DNA of 64,000 bases from Nematostella vectensis (taxonomy: Eukaryota; Cnidaria; Anthozoa; Actiniaria; Edwardsiidae): NCBI RefSeq assembly GCF_932526225.1, contig NC_064045.1, positions 2,299,813 through 2,363,812 of the forward strand, in the 5' to 3' direction. The position numbers were made by a program, and so were the translations under genes. Shown here piece by piece: positions 49,135-64,000 of the stretch. The notes beneath the pieces were generated by a model. That model was not told the DNA's origin and did not search any database. It saw only the letters and a list, made by a program, of their open reading frames with translations. The stretch's first letter is position 1. Every line of letters begins with the position of its first letter.

Positions 49135-49807
49135 ACACACCCAAGCTCATAAATTACAAACGGCTCTTTTAAGAGCCACCACATGATCAAAAGTCCAATA
49201 TCAGTCTGCATCTCATTGTCTCAAACGACAATTCCCTTTCCCGTGTTTAGGTGGCATTTCTATGGCACATTCCTAGCATATATGGAACTCGGCCGTTCCT
49301 CTGACATTTTACATAATTTTACTCATGCATTTTATTGACGCCTCCTTAGAGTTGGCGCTTGTTTACAAAACAAGCCTAATTCGCGAGTGGTATGACTTCT
49401 CATAATTTGTTTTAAACTCTTCGTATCATTCGTACGGGATTGACTCACATTTAGAGAATTTCAAAGTTTGTGCGCTTATTTTTATGGTCACCATAAGAGA
49501 GTAAGATTTTGTTTAGGTGTGTGTGCGTGCGCGCGCTAGTAGAGAATAATCGCTCGGTGCGTAGCTCGCCGTTTTCTAAGTAACACCGCCAAAGTAACCG
49601 CCCGTGCCGCTTAAAGTTTTGTCACCGAATACGTGCTGTTTATGTGGTTTAAGGGCATCTTCTAGAATAAGGGTATCGAATAAAAATACATGGGGTATTT
49701 TGCGATAAAAAAAAGTATTTTGAGTGATGATGTGGTCTTTGAACTTTTGTGCGATGTGGTGGTTCCTAAAAGAACCGTTTGTTTTTCAGCAGCCGAGTCC
49801 TGACTGC

Positions 49808-50185
49808 TCACTTGCTCTTTTTCTCGGTCTTCTTCGGGAGAAGAGATGCTTGGATGTTTGGTAGGACCCCGCCCTGCGCAATGGTAACACCATGCAATAA
49901 CCTATTCAGCTCCTCGTCGTTTCTTACGGCAAGCTGTAGGTGACGCGGGATTATCCTCGTTTTCTTGTTGTCACGAGCAGCGTTACCGGCAAGCTCCAAT
50001 ATCTCAGCACTCAGATACTCTAGGACTGCAGCAAGGTATACAGGTGCACCGGCGCCTACTCTCTCAGCGTAGTTGCCCTTACGGAGGTGACGATGGATAC
50101 GGCCGACGGGGAACTGAAGTCCGGCACGGGATGAGCGAGTCTTGGACTTGGTGCCCTTAGCTTTACCTTTGCCTCGGCCAGACAT
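49808..50185 (-). CDS. H2A: Histone H2A, copy 15
   Basis: Right-hand type gene; protein identical. Stem-loop 49761-49776. Confidence 0.99.
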   Translation of the reverse strand: MSGRGKGKAKGTKSKTRSSRAGLQFPVGRIHRHLRKGNYAERVGAGAPVYLAAVLEYLSAEILELAGNAARDNKKTRIIPRHLQLAVRNDEELNRLLHGVTIAQGGVLPNIQASLLPKKTEKKSK

Positions 50186-50546
50186 GACGATTTATATATA
50201 ACTAAACAGTGGTTGAGTTGATTTAACGTCTGAATGTTGTGATGAGATCACTTAGCTGTACTGACTTTGCCTTTCTATTTATTCTGCATGCCGGATCGAA
50301 ACGTAAAATTGCGTAAACAATAGATCTTTTGTTGTGTGTACAGCGCGTTTGCCGGTGCGCGGGGCGGTGACAAGCCGCATCTGCATATTAGCGAAAAACA
50401 GCCAATGGGATGGCTTCCATTCCGATCCGGTCAGTAACAATAGAGTTGTAAATAAAAGCATACTCGCATCTCGAGTATTTACAATTTCTTTCTGAGAATC
50501 AGAAAATTAAGTTTCATTTGAGCACTCGGGCCTGTTAACAAACATC

Positions 50547-50915
50547 ATGCCTCCTAAATCTGGTAAGAAACCCGAAGCATCTAAAGGCAAGAAAAACGTC
50601 GTAGCTGGTGACAAAAAGAAGCGCAAAGGTCGTCGCAAGGAGAGCTACGCCATCTACATTTACAAAGTTCTGAAGCAAGTTCATCCCGACACAGGAATCT
50701 CCAGCAAAGCAATGGGCATCATGAATTCGTTCGTGAACGATATATTCGAACGCATCGCTGCAGAGTCGTCTCGACTAGCGCACTACAACAAGAAGTCCAC
50801 AATCAGCTCGCGAGAGATTCAGACTGCAATTCGCCTACTACTACCAGGGGAGCTTGCCAAACACGCCGTCAGCGAGGGGACCAAAGCCGTTACTAAGTAC
50901 ACCAGCAGCAAGTGA
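50547..50915 (+). CDS. H2B: Histone H2B, copy 15
   Basis: Protein identical to copy 1. The promoter has A at 50460, 4 bp after the TATA-type box. Stem-loop 50940-50955. Confidence 0.99.
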   Translation: MPPKSGKKPEASKGKKNVVAGDKKKRKGRRKESYAIYIYKVLKQVHPDTGISSKAMGIMNSFVNDIFERIAAESSRLAHYNKKSTISSREIQTAIRLLLPGELAKHAVSEGTKAVTKYTSSK

Positions 50916-51634
50916 TTCATTGCTCTATAGCAATAAAACGGCTCTTTTAGGAGCCACCACATAGAGAAAAGTTCAAGTCACATGCAATCTGACTATAACA
51001 AAACGAATATCCCCTGCCTCTCCCATAACAAACAACACAAAAACATATACACTACATATCTAGAGTCAACATGCACCTCTCCCTATAAAAAAAAAACAAT
51101 AACAACCTCAACCGAAAGAGTACGCGCATACGCAAAACACCGAAAAGCAGATTTTTGATTCGTCGATAGAAAAAAAAATATAAAAGTCGCTTAAGGAATA
51201 GCATCGTTATTGTCAAGCATAAACAAGAAATGCAACCGCCACTAGACTCTATATTGATGATGATGTCTAGCTTCGAAATAAACACGGTTATATCTTTACG
51301 CGAGTTAAGACTCTATATTAGATGATAATGTTTAGATTAGATATAAACACAGTTTTATCTTAACGCGAGTTTGTGCAGAATCATTTAACTACAAATTTGT
51401 TGCGAAAGGCCTCCTATTGTTAGCTTGTTTCTTTACCTATTTGTTGGTATGTAAGTATTGGTTAGTTGTGCGTGGTTGTATGTTTGGTGCGCGAGTGATT
51501 GTTTAGTTTAGCGTTTCTAGTGTTTCTCTTATAACGAGATATTATCGATGCATTGGGACATGACTCTTGTCATATGTGGTGGTTCCTAAAAGAACCGTTT
51601 GTGTTTTGTTTTGAACTCTTGGAAGAGAAGTCGC

Positions 51635-52063
<429 letters not shown>

Positions 52064-52266
52064 CTAAGGAAACGTACGGTGCCGAAATCTTAAGCTATGA
52101 GACAAAAGGCTAGACAACTCAACCAATCGTTAGTTTTTAGGTCATGAAATATGCATTCCGTGTTTTCGATCCGCCTCAGCCCCGCGCTCGGTATAAATAG
52201 CTCTAGAAAGCGACACGGTTTCCATCTAACGATTGCTCCATTGTAACACCTTGTAACATATTGTAA

Positions 52267-52683
<417 letters not shown>

Positions 52684-53356
52684 ACACACCCAAGCTCATA
52701 AATTACAAACGGCTCTTTTAAGAGCCACCACATGATCAAAAGTCCAATATCAGTCTGCATCTCATTGTCTCAAACGACAATTCCCTTTCCCGTGTTTAGG
52801 TGGCATTTCTATGGCACATTCCTAGCATATATGGAACTCGGCCGTTCCTCTGACATTTTACATAATTTTACTCATGCATTTTATTGACGCCTCCTTAGAG
52901 TTGGCGCTTGTTTACAAAACAAGCCTAATTCGCGAGTGGTATGACTTCTCATAATTTGTTTTAAACTCTTCGTATCATTCGTACGGGATTGACTCACATT
53001 TAGAGAATTTCAAAGTTTGTGCGCTTATTTTTATGGTCACCATAAGAGAGTAAGATTTTGTTTAGGTGTGTGTGCGTGCGCGCGCTAGTAGAGAATAATC
53101 GCTCGGTGCGTAGCTCGCCGTTTTCTAAGTAACACCGCCAAAGTAACCGCCCGTGCCGCTTAAAGTTTTGTCACCGAATACGTGCTGTTTATGTGGTTTA
53201 AGGGCATCTTCTAGAATAAGGGTATCGAATAAAAATACATGGGGTATTTTGCGATAAAAAAAAGTATTTTGAGTGATGATGTGGTCTTTGAACTTTTGTG
53301 CGATGTGGTGGTTCCTAAAAGAACCGTTTGTTTTTCAGCAGCCGAGTCCTGACTGC

Positions 53357-53734
53357 TCACTTGCTCTTTTTCTCGGTCTTCTTCGGGAGAAGAGATGCTT
53401 GGATGTTTGGTAGGACCCCGCCCTGCGCAATGGTAACACCATGCAATAACCTATTCAGCTCCTCGTCGTTTCTTACGGCAAGCTGTAGGTGACGCGGGAT
53501 TATCCTCGTTTTCTTGTTGTCACGAGCAGCGTTACCGGCAAGCTCCAATATCTCAGCACTCAGATACTCTAGGACTGCAGCAAGGTATACAGGTGCACCG
53601 GCGCCTACTCTCTCAGCGTAGTTGCCCTTACGGAGGTGACGATGGATACGGCCGACGGGGAACTGAAGTCCGGCACGGGATGAGCGAGTCTTGGACTTGG
53701 TGCCCTTAGCTTTACCTTTGCCTCGGCCAGACAT
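53357..53734 (-). CDS. H2A: Histone H2A, copy 16
   Basis: Right-hand type gene; protein identical. Stem-loop 53310-53325. Confidence 0.99.
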   Translation of the reverse strand: MSGRGKGKAKGTKSKTRSSRAGLQFPVGRIHRHLRKGNYAERVGAGAPVYLAAVLEYLSAEILELAGNAARDNKKTRIIPRHLQLAVRNDEELNRLLHGVTIAQGGVLPNIQASLLPKKTEKKSK

Positions 53735-54095
53735 GACGATTTATATATAACTAAACAGTGGTTGAGTTGATTTAACGTCTGAATGTTGTGATGAGATCAC
53801 TTAGCTGTACTGACTTTGCCTTTCTATTTATTCTGCATGCCGGATCGAAACGTAAAATTGCGTAAACAATAGATCTTTTGTTGTGTGTACAGCGCGTTTG
53901 CCGGTGCGCGGGGCGGTGACAAGCCGCATCTGCATATTAGCGAAAAACAGCCAATGGGATGGCTTCCATTCCGATCCGGTCAGTAACAATAGAGTTGTAA
54001 ATAAAAGCGTACTCGCATCTCGAGTATTTACAATTTCTTTCTGAGAATCAGAAAATTAAGTTTCATTTGAGCACTCGGGCCTGTTAACAAACATC

Positions 54096-54464
54096 ATGCC
54101 TCCTAAATCTGGTAAGAAACCCGAAGCATCTAAAGGCAAGAAAAACGTCGTAGCTGGTGACAAAAAGAAGCGCAAAGGTCGTCGCAAGGAGAGCTACGCC
54201 ATCTACATTTACAAAGTTCTGAAGCAAGTTCATCCCGACACAGGAATCTCCAGCAAAGCAATGGGCATCATGAATTCGTTCGTGAACGATATATTCGAAC
54301 GCATCGCTGCAGAGTCGTCTCGACTAGCGCACTACAACAAGAAGTCCACAATCAGCTCGCGAGAGATTCAGACTGCAATTCGCCTACTACTACCAGGGGA
54401 GCTTGCCAAACACGCCGTCAGCGAGGGGACCAAAGCCGTTACTAAGTACACCAGCAGCAAGTGA
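54096..54464 (+). CDS. H2B: Histone H2B, copy 16
   Basis: Protein identical to copy 1. Stem-loop 54489-54504. Confidence 0.99.
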   Translation: MPPKSGKKPEASKGKKNVVAGDKKKRKGRRKESYAIYIYKVLKQVHPDTGISSKAMGIMNSFVNDIFERIAAESSRLAHYNKKSTISSREIQTAIRLLLPGELAKHAVSEGTKAVTKYTSSK

Positions 54465-55183
54465 TTCATTGCTCTATAGCAATAAAACGGCTCTTTTAGG
54501 AGCCACCACATAGAGAAAAGTTCAAGTCACATGCAATCTGACTATAACAAAACGAATATCCCCTGCCTCTCCCATAACAAACAACACAAAAACATATACA
54601 CTACATATCTAGAGTCAACATGCACCTCTCCCTATAAAAAAAAAACAATAACAACCTCAACCGAAAGAGTACGCGCATACGCAAAACACCGAAAAGCAGA
54701 TTTTTGATTCGTCGATAGAAAAAAAAATATAAAAGTCGCTTAAGGAATAGCATCGTTATTGTCAAGCATAAACAAGAAATGCAACCGCCACTAGACTCTA
54801 TATTGATGATGATGTCTAGCTTCGAAATAAACACGGTTATATCTTTACGCGAGTTAAGACTCTATATTAGATGATAATGTTTAGATTCGATATAAACACA
54901 GTTTTATCTTAACGCGAGTTTGTGCAGAATCATTTAACTACAAATTTGTTGCGAAAGGCCTCCTATTGTTAGCTTGTTTCTTTACCTATTTGTTGGTATG
55001 TAAGTATTGGTTAGTTGTGCGTGGTTGTATGTTTGGTGCGCGAGTGATTGTTTAGTTTAGCGTTTCTAGTGTTTCTCTTATAACGAGATATTATCGATGC
55101 ATTGGGACATGACTCTTGTCATATGTGGTGGTTCCTAAAAGAACCGTTTGTGTTTTGTTTTGAACTCTTGGAAGAGAAGTCGC

Positions 55184-55612
<429 letters not shown>

Positions 55613-55815
55613 CTAAGGAAACGTACGGTGCCGAAATCTTAAGCTATGAGACAAAAGGCTAGACAACTCAACCAATCGTTAGTTTTTAGGTCATGAAATA
55701 TGCATTCCGTGTTTTCGATCCGCCTCAGCCCCGCGCTCGGTATAAATAGCTCTAGAAAGCGACACGGTTTCCATCTAACGATTGCTCCATTGTAACACCT
55801 TGTAACATATTGTAA

Positions 55816-56232
<417 letters not shown>

Positions 56233-56905
56233 ACACACCCAAGCTCATAAATTACAAACGGCTCTTTTAAGAGCCACCACATGATCAAAAGTCCAATATC
56301 AGTCTGCATCTCATTGTCTCAAACGACAATTCCCTTTCCCGTGTTTAGGTGGCATTTCTATGGCACATTCCTAGCATATATGGAACTCGGCCGTTCCTCT
56401 GACATTTTACATAATTTTACTCATGCATTTTATTGACGCCTCCTTAGAGTTGGCGCTTGTTTACAAAACAAGCCTAATTCGCGAGTGGTATGACTTCTCA
56501 TAATTTGTTTTAAACTCTTCGTATCATTCGTACGGGATTGACTCACATTTAGAGAATTTCAAAGTTTGTGCGCTTATTTTTATGGTCACCATAAGAGAGT
56601 AAGATTTTGTTTAGGTGTGTGTGCGTGCGCGCGCTAGTAGAGAATAATCGCTCGGTGCGTAGCTCGCCGTTTTCTAAGTAACACCGCCAAAGTAACCGCC
56701 CGTGCCGCTTAAAGTTTTGTCACCGAATACGTGCTGTTTATGTGGTTTAAGGGCATCTTCTAGAATAAGGGTATCGAATAAAAATACATGGGGTATTTTG
56801 CGATAAAAAAAAGTATTTTGAGTGATGATGTGGTCTTTGAACTTTTGTGCGATGTGGTGGTTCCTAAAAGAACCGTTTGTTTTTCAGCAGCCGAGTCCTG
56901 ACTGC

Positions 56906-57283
56906 TCACTTGCTCTTTTTCTCGGTCTTCTTCGGGAGAAGAGATGCTTGGATGTTTGGTAGGACCCCGCCCTGCGCAATGGTAACACCATGCAATAACC
57001 TATTCAGCTCCTCGTCGTTTCTTACGGCAAGCTGTAGGTGACGCGGGATTATCCTCGTTTTCTTGTTGTCACGAGCAGCGTTACCGGCAAGCTCCAATAT
57101 CTCAGCACTCAGATACTCTAGGACTGCAGCAAGGTATACAGGTGCACCGGCGCCTACTCTCTCAGCGTAGTTGCCCTTACGGAGGTGACGATGGATACGG
57201 CCGACGGGGAACTGAAGTCCGGCACGGGATGAGCGAGTCTTGGACTTGGTGCCCTTAGCTTTACCTTTGCCTCGGCCAGACAT
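56906..57283 (-). CDS. H2A: Histone H2A, copy 17
   Basis: Right-hand type gene; protein identical. Stem-loop 56859-56874. Confidence 0.99.
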   Translation of the reverse strand: MSGRGKGKAKGTKSKTRSSRAGLQFPVGRIHRHLRKGNYAERVGAGAPVYLAAVLEYLSAEILELAGNAARDNKKTRIIPRHLQLAVRNDEELNRLLHGVTIAQGGVLPNIQASLLPKKTEKKSK

Positions 57284-57644
57284 GACGATTTATATATAAC
57301 TAAACAGTGGTTGAGTTGATTTAACGTCTGAATGTTGTGATGAGATCACTTAGCTGTACTGACTTTGCCTTTCTATTTATTCTGCATGCCGGATCGAAAC
57401 GTAAAATTGCGTAAACAATAGATCTTTTGTTGTGTGTACAGCGCGTTTGCCGGTGCGCGGGGCGGTGACAAGCCGCATCTGCATATTAGCGAAAAACAGC
57501 CAATGGGATGGCTTCCATTCCGATCCGGTCAGTAACAATAGAGTTGTAAATAAAAGCGTACTCGCATCTCGAGTATTTACAATTTCTTTCTGAGAATCAG
57601 AAAATTAAGTTTCATTTGAGCACTCGGGCCTGTTAACAAACATC

Positions 57645-58013
57645 ATGCCTCCTAAATCTGGTAAGAAACCCGAAGCATCTAAAGGCAAGAAAAACGTCGT
57701 AGCTGGTGACAAAAAGAAGCGCAAAGGTCGTCGCAAGGAGAGCTACGCCATCTACATTTACAAAGTTCTGAAGCAAGTTCATCCCGACACAGGAATCTCC
57801 AGCAAAGCAATGGGCATCATGAATTCGTTCGTGAACGATATATTCGAACGCATCGCTGCAGAGTCGTCTCGACTAGCGCACTACAACAAGAAGTCCACAA
57901 TCAGCTCGCGAGAGATTCAGACTGCAATTCGCCTACTACTACCAGGGGAGCTTGCCAAACACGCCGTCAGCGAGGGGACCAAAGCCGTTACTAAGTACAC
58001 CAGCAGCAAGTGA
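57645..58013 (+). CDS. H2B: Histone H2B, copy 17
   Basis: Protein identical to copy 1. Stem-loop 58038-58053. Confidence 0.99.
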   Translation: MPPKSGKKPEASKGKKNVVAGDKKKRKGRRKESYAIYIYKVLKQVHPDTGISSKAMGIMNSFVNDIFERIAAESSRLAHYNKKSTISSREIQTAIRLLLPGELAKHAVSEGTKAVTKYTSSK

Positions 58014-58732
58014 TTCATTGCTCTATAGCAATAAAACGGCTCTTTTAGGAGCCACCACATAGAGAAAAGTTCAAGTCACATGCAATCTGACTATAACAAA
58101 ACGAATATCCCCTGCCTCTCCCATAACAAACAACACAAAAACATATACACTACATATCTAGAGTCAACATGCACCTCTCCCTATAAAAAAAAAACAATAA
58201 CAACCTCAACCGAAAGAGTACGCGCATACGCAAAACACCGAAAAGCAGATTTTTGATTCGTCGATAGAAAAAAAAATATAAAAGTCGCTTAAGGAATAGC
58301 ATCGTTATTGTCAAGCATAAACAAGAAATGCAACCGCCACTAGACTCTATATTGATGATGATGTCTAGCTTCGAAATAAACACGGTTATATCTTTACGCG
58401 AGTTAAGACTCTATATTAGATGATAATGTTTAGATTCGATATAAACACAGTTTTATCTTAACGCGAGTTTGTGCAGAATCATTTAACTACAAATTTGTTG
58501 CGAAAGGCCTCCTATTGTTAGCTTGTTTCTTTACCTATTTGTTGGTATGTAAGTATTGGTTAGTTGTGCGTGGTTGTATGTTTGGTGCGCGAGTGATTGT
58601 TTAGTTTAGCGTTTCTAGTGTTTCTCTTATAACGAGATATTATCGATGCATTGGGACATGACTCTTGTCATATGTGGTGGTTCCTAAAAGAACCGTTTGT
58701 GTTTTGTTTTGAACTCTTGGAAGAGAAGTCGC

Positions 58733-59161
<429 letters not shown>

Positions 59162-59364
59162 CTAAGGAAACGTACGGTGCCGAAATCTTAAGCTATGAGA
59201 CAAAAGGCTAGACAACTCAACCAATCGTTAGTTTTTAGGTCATGAAATATGCATTCCGTGTTTTCGATCCGCCTCAGCCCCGCGCTCGGTATAAATAGCT
59301 CTAGAAAGCGACACGGTTTCCATCTAACGATTGCTCCATTGTAACACCTTGTAACATATTGTAA

Positions 59365-59781
<417 letters not shown>

Positions 59782-60454
59782 ACACACCCAAGCTCATAAA
59801 TTACAAACGGCTCTTTTAAGAGCCACCACATGATCAAAAGTCCAATATCAGTCTGCATCTCATTGTCTCAAACGACAATTCCCTTTCCCGTGTTTAGGTG
59901 GCATTTCTATGGCACATTCCTAGCATATATGGAACTCGGCCGTTCCTCTGACATTTTACATAATTTTACTCATGCATTTTATTGACGCCTCCTTAGAGTT
60001 GGCGCTTGTTTACAAAACAAGCCTAATTCGCGAGTGGTATGACTTCTCATAATTTGTTTTAAACTCTTCGTATCATTCGTACGGGATTGACTCACATTTA
60101 GAGAATTTCAAAGTTTGTGCGCTTATTTTTATGGTCACCATAAGAGAGTAAGATTTTGTTTAGGTGTGTGTGCGTGCGCGCGCTAGTAGAGAATAATCGC
60201 TCGGTGCGTAGCTCGCCGTTTTCTAAGTAACACCGCCAAAGTAACCGCCCGTGCCGCTTAAAGTTTTGTCACCGAATACGTGCTGTTTATGTGGTTTAAG
60301 GGCATCTTCTAGAATAAGGGTATCGAATAAAAATACATGGGGTATTTTGCGATAAAAAAAAGTATTTTGAGTGATGATGTGGTCTTTGAACTTTTGTGCG
60401 ATGTGGTGGTTCCTAAAAGAACCGTTTGTTTTTCAGCAGCCGAGTCCTGACTGC

Positions 60455-60832
60455 TCACTTGCTCTTTTTCTCGGTCTTCTTCGGGAGAAGAGATGCTTGG
60501 ATGTTTGGTAGGACCCCGCCCTGCGCAATGGTAACACCATGCAATAACCTATTCAGCTCCTCGTCGTTTCTTACGGCAAGCTGTAGGTGACGCGGGATTA
60601 TCCTCGTTTTCTTGTTGTCACGAGCAGCGTTACCGGCAAGCTCCAATATCTCAGCACTCAGATACTCTAGGACTGCAGCAAGGTATACAGGTGCACCGGC
60701 GCCTACTCTCTCAGCGTAGTTGCCCTTACGGAGGTGACGATGGATACGGCCGACGGGGAACTGAAGTCCGGCACGGGATGAGCGAGTCTTGGACTTGGTG
60801 CCCTTAGCTTTACCTTTGCCTCGGCCAGACAT
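60455..60832 (-). CDS. H2A: Histone H2A, copy 18
   Basis: Right-hand type gene; protein identical. Stem-loop 60408-60423. Last complete H2A in the window. Confidence 0.99.
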   Translation of the reverse strand: MSGRGKGKAKGTKSKTRSSRAGLQFPVGRIHRHLRKGNYAERVGAGAPVYLAAVLEYLSAEILELAGNAARDNKKTRIIPRHLQLAVRNDEELNRLLHGVTIAQGGVLPNIQASLLPKKTEKKSK

Positions 60833-61193
60833 GACGATTTATATATAACTAAACAGTGGTTGAGTTGATTTAACGTCTGAATGTTGTGATGAGATCACTT
60901 AGCTGTACTGACTTTGCCTTTCTATTTATTCTGCATGCCGGATCGAAACGTAAAATTGCGTAAACAATAGATCTTTTGTTGTGTGTACAGCGCGTTTGCC
61001 GGTGCGCGGGGCGGTGACAAGCCGCATCTGCATATTAGCGAAAAACAGCCAATGGGATGGCTTCCATTCCGATCCGGTCAGTAACAATAGAGTTGTAAAT
61101 AAAAGCATACTCGCATCTCGAGTATTTACAATTTCTTTCTGAGAATCAGAAAATTAAGTTTCATTTGAGCACTCGGGCCTGTTAACAAACATC

Positions 61194-61562
61194 ATGCCTC
61201 CTAAATCTGGTAAGAAACCCGAAGCATCTAAAGGCAAGAAAAACGTCGTAGCTGGTGACAAAAAGAAGCGCAAAGGTCGTCGCAAGGAGAGCTACGCCAT
61301 CTACATTTACAAAGTTCTGAAGCAAGTTCATCCCGACACAGGAATCTCCAGCAAAGCAATGGGCATCATGAATTCGTTCGTGAACGATATATTCGAACGC
61401 ATCGCTGCAGAGTCGTCTCGACTAGCGCACTACAACAAGAAGTCCACAATCAGCTCGCGAGAGATTCAGACTGCAATTCGCCTACTACTACCAGGGGAGC
61501 TTGCCAAACACGCCGTCAGCGAGGGGACCAAAGCCGTTACTAAGTACACCAGCAGCAAGTGA
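61194..61562 (+). CDS. H2B: Histone H2B, copy 18
   Basis: Protein identical to copy 1. The promoter has A at 61107, as in copy 15. Stem-loop 61587-61602. Confidence 0.99.
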   Translation: MPPKSGKKPEASKGKKNVVAGDKKKRKGRRKESYAIYIYKVLKQVHPDTGISSKAMGIMNSFVNDIFERIAAESSRLAHYNKKSTISSREIQTAIRLLLPGELAKHAVSEGTKAVTKYTSSK

Positions 61563-62281
61563 TTCATTGCTCTATAGCAATAAAACGGCTCTTTTAGGAG
61601 CCACCACATAGAGAAAAGTTCAAGTCACATGCAATCTGACTATAACAAAACGAATATCCCCTGCCTCTCCCATAACAAACAACACAAAAACATATACACT
61701 ACATATCTAGAGTCAACATGCACCTCTCCCTATAAAAAAAAAACAATAACAACCTCAACCGAAAGAGTACGCGCATACGCAAAACACCGAAAAGCAGATT
61801 TTTGATTCGTCGATAGAAAAAAAAATATAAAAGTCGCTTAAGGAATAGCATCGTTATTGTCAAGCATAAACAAGAAATGCAACCGCCACTAGACTCTATA
61901 TTGATGATGATGTCTAGCTTCGAAATAAACACGGTTATATCTTTACGCGAGTTAAGACTCTATATTAGATGATAATGTTTAGATTCGATATAAACACAGT
62001 TTTATCTTAACGCGAGTTTGTGCAGAATCATTTAACTACAAATTTGTTGCGAAAGGCCTCCTATTGTTAGCTTGTTTCTTTACCTATTTGTTGGTATGTA
62101 AGTATTGGTTAGTTGTGCGTGGTTGTATGTTTGGTGCGCGAGTGATTGTTTAGTTTAGCGTTTCTAGTGTTTCTCTTATAACGAGATATTATCGATGCAT
62201 TGGGACATGACTCTTGTCATATGTGGTGGTTCCTAAAAGAACCGTTTGTGTTTTGTTTTGAACTCTTGGAAGAGAAGTCGC

Positions 62282-62710
<429 letters not shown>

Positions 62711-62913
62711 CTAAGGAAACGTACGGTGCCGAAATCTTAAGCTATGAGACAAAAGGCTAGACAACTCAACCAATCGTTAGTTTTTAGGTCATGAAATATG
62801 CATTCCGTGTTTTCGATCCGCCTCAGCCCCGCGCTCGGTATAAATAGCTCTAGAAAGCGACACGGTTTCCATCTAACGATTGCTCCATTGTAACACCTTG
62901 TAACATATTGTAA

Positions 62914-63330
<417 letters not shown>

Positions 63331-63881
63331 ACACACCCAAGCTCATAAATTACAAACGGCTCTTTTAAGAGCCACCACATGATCAAAAGTCCAATATCAG
63401 TCTGCATCTCATTGTCTCAAACGACAATTCCCTTTCCCGTGTTTAGGTGGCATTTCTATGGCACATTCCTAGCATATATGGAACTCGGCCGTTCCTCTGA
63501 CATTTTACATAATTTTACTCATGCATTTTATTGACGCCTCCTTAGAGTTGGCGCTTGTTTACAAAACAAGCCTAATTCGCGAGTGGTATGACTTCTCATA
63601 ATTTGTTTTAAACTCTTCGTATCATTCGTACGGGATTGACTCACATTTAGAGAATTTCAAAGTTTGTGCGCTTATTTTTATGGTCACCATAAGAGAGTAA
63701 GATTTTGTTTAGGTGTGTGTGCGTGCGCGCGCTAGTAGAGAATAATCGCTCGGTGCGTAGCTCGCCGTTTTCTAAGTAACACCGCCAAAGTAACCGCCCG
63801 TGCCGCTTAAAGTTTTGTCACCGAATACGTGCTGTTTATGTGGTTTAAGGGCATCTTCTAGAATAAGGGTATCGAATAAAA

Positions 63882-64000
63882 ATACATGGGGTATTTTGCG
63901 ATAAAAAAAAGTATTTTGAGTGATGATGTGGTCTTTGAACTTTTGTGCGATGTGGTGGTTCCTAAAAGAACCGTTTGTTTTTCAGCAGCCGAGTCCTGAC
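63882..64000. repeat. Repeat unit 19, first 119 bp only
   Basis: The window ends 3 bp before the H2A stop codon would begin. Only the H2A downstream element and its 3' stem-loop (63957-63972, minus strand) are present. This shows that the array continues beyond the window. Confidence 0.95.
63957..63972 (-). terminator. H2A 3' stem-loop of the truncated unit 19
   Basis: Same 16-bp element as in the complete units; its H2A gene lies just past the window end. Confidence 0.94.

Noticed and set aside
50279-50461. 60-codon minus-strand frame in the H2A-H2B promoter, only in units 15 and 18
   Set aside because: It appears only because G to A at 50460/61107 creates an ATG on the minus strand; an artefact of one substitution.

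Overview
This window is a piece of a tandem histone gene array from an animal nuclear genome. It holds 18 complete repeat units of about 3.55 kb (3,543 to 3,551 bp) and the first 119 bp of a nineteenth. Both window edges lie inside the array, so the real cluster is longer. Every unit has the same four intronless core-histone genes in the order H2A(-), H2B(+), H4(-), H3(+), and there is no H1 gene. H2A/H2B and H4/H3 are two divergent pairs, each fired from one short shared promoter region (361-371 bp and 325-328 bp). The 3' ends face each other across two spacers of about 570-630 bp that hold no recognisable gene.

Organism: the genes end in the metazoan histone 3' stem-loop instead of a poly(A) signal and encode a metazoan-type H3.2, so this is an animal. 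The H1-less quartet of two divergent pairs, with an H2A beginning [14 protein letters not shown], resembles what I recall of cnidarian (coral-type) histone repeats. I hold that assignment with only moderate confidence; other invertebrates (some crustaceans and molluscs) also have H1-less quartets.

Within a unit (copy 1): H2A 3' stem-loop 75-90, H2A 122-499, shared promoter 500-860, H2B 861-1229, H2B stem-loop 1254-1269, spacer, H4 stem-loop 1897-1912, H4 1951-2262, shared promoter 2263-2589, H3 2590-3000, H3 stem-loop 3028-3043, spacer to the next unit. Each gene has an A/T-rich TATA-type box 80-100 bp before its ATG. H2A, H2B and H3 also carry a GATCC pentamer just upstream of it. Three genes share a downstream element AAAAGTYCAA after the stem-loop, and H4 has a divergent one. 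Together the four products make the nucleosome core in S phase, and one unit supplies each histone once.

Proteins are identical in all copies except for two broken genes: H4 of unit 2 (nonsense, CGA to TGA at R67) and H3 of unit 13 (1-bp insertion after R69). Spacers are almost as uniform as the genes, the mark of concerted evolution. Units 1-3 form a distinct left-hand type, units 5-18 are nearly uniform, and units 3 and 4 are mosaics. I found no unknown gene system, mobile element, tRNA, rRNA or CRISPR; the points of interest are the array structure, the two broken copies, the variant mosaicism and the small regulatory elements.
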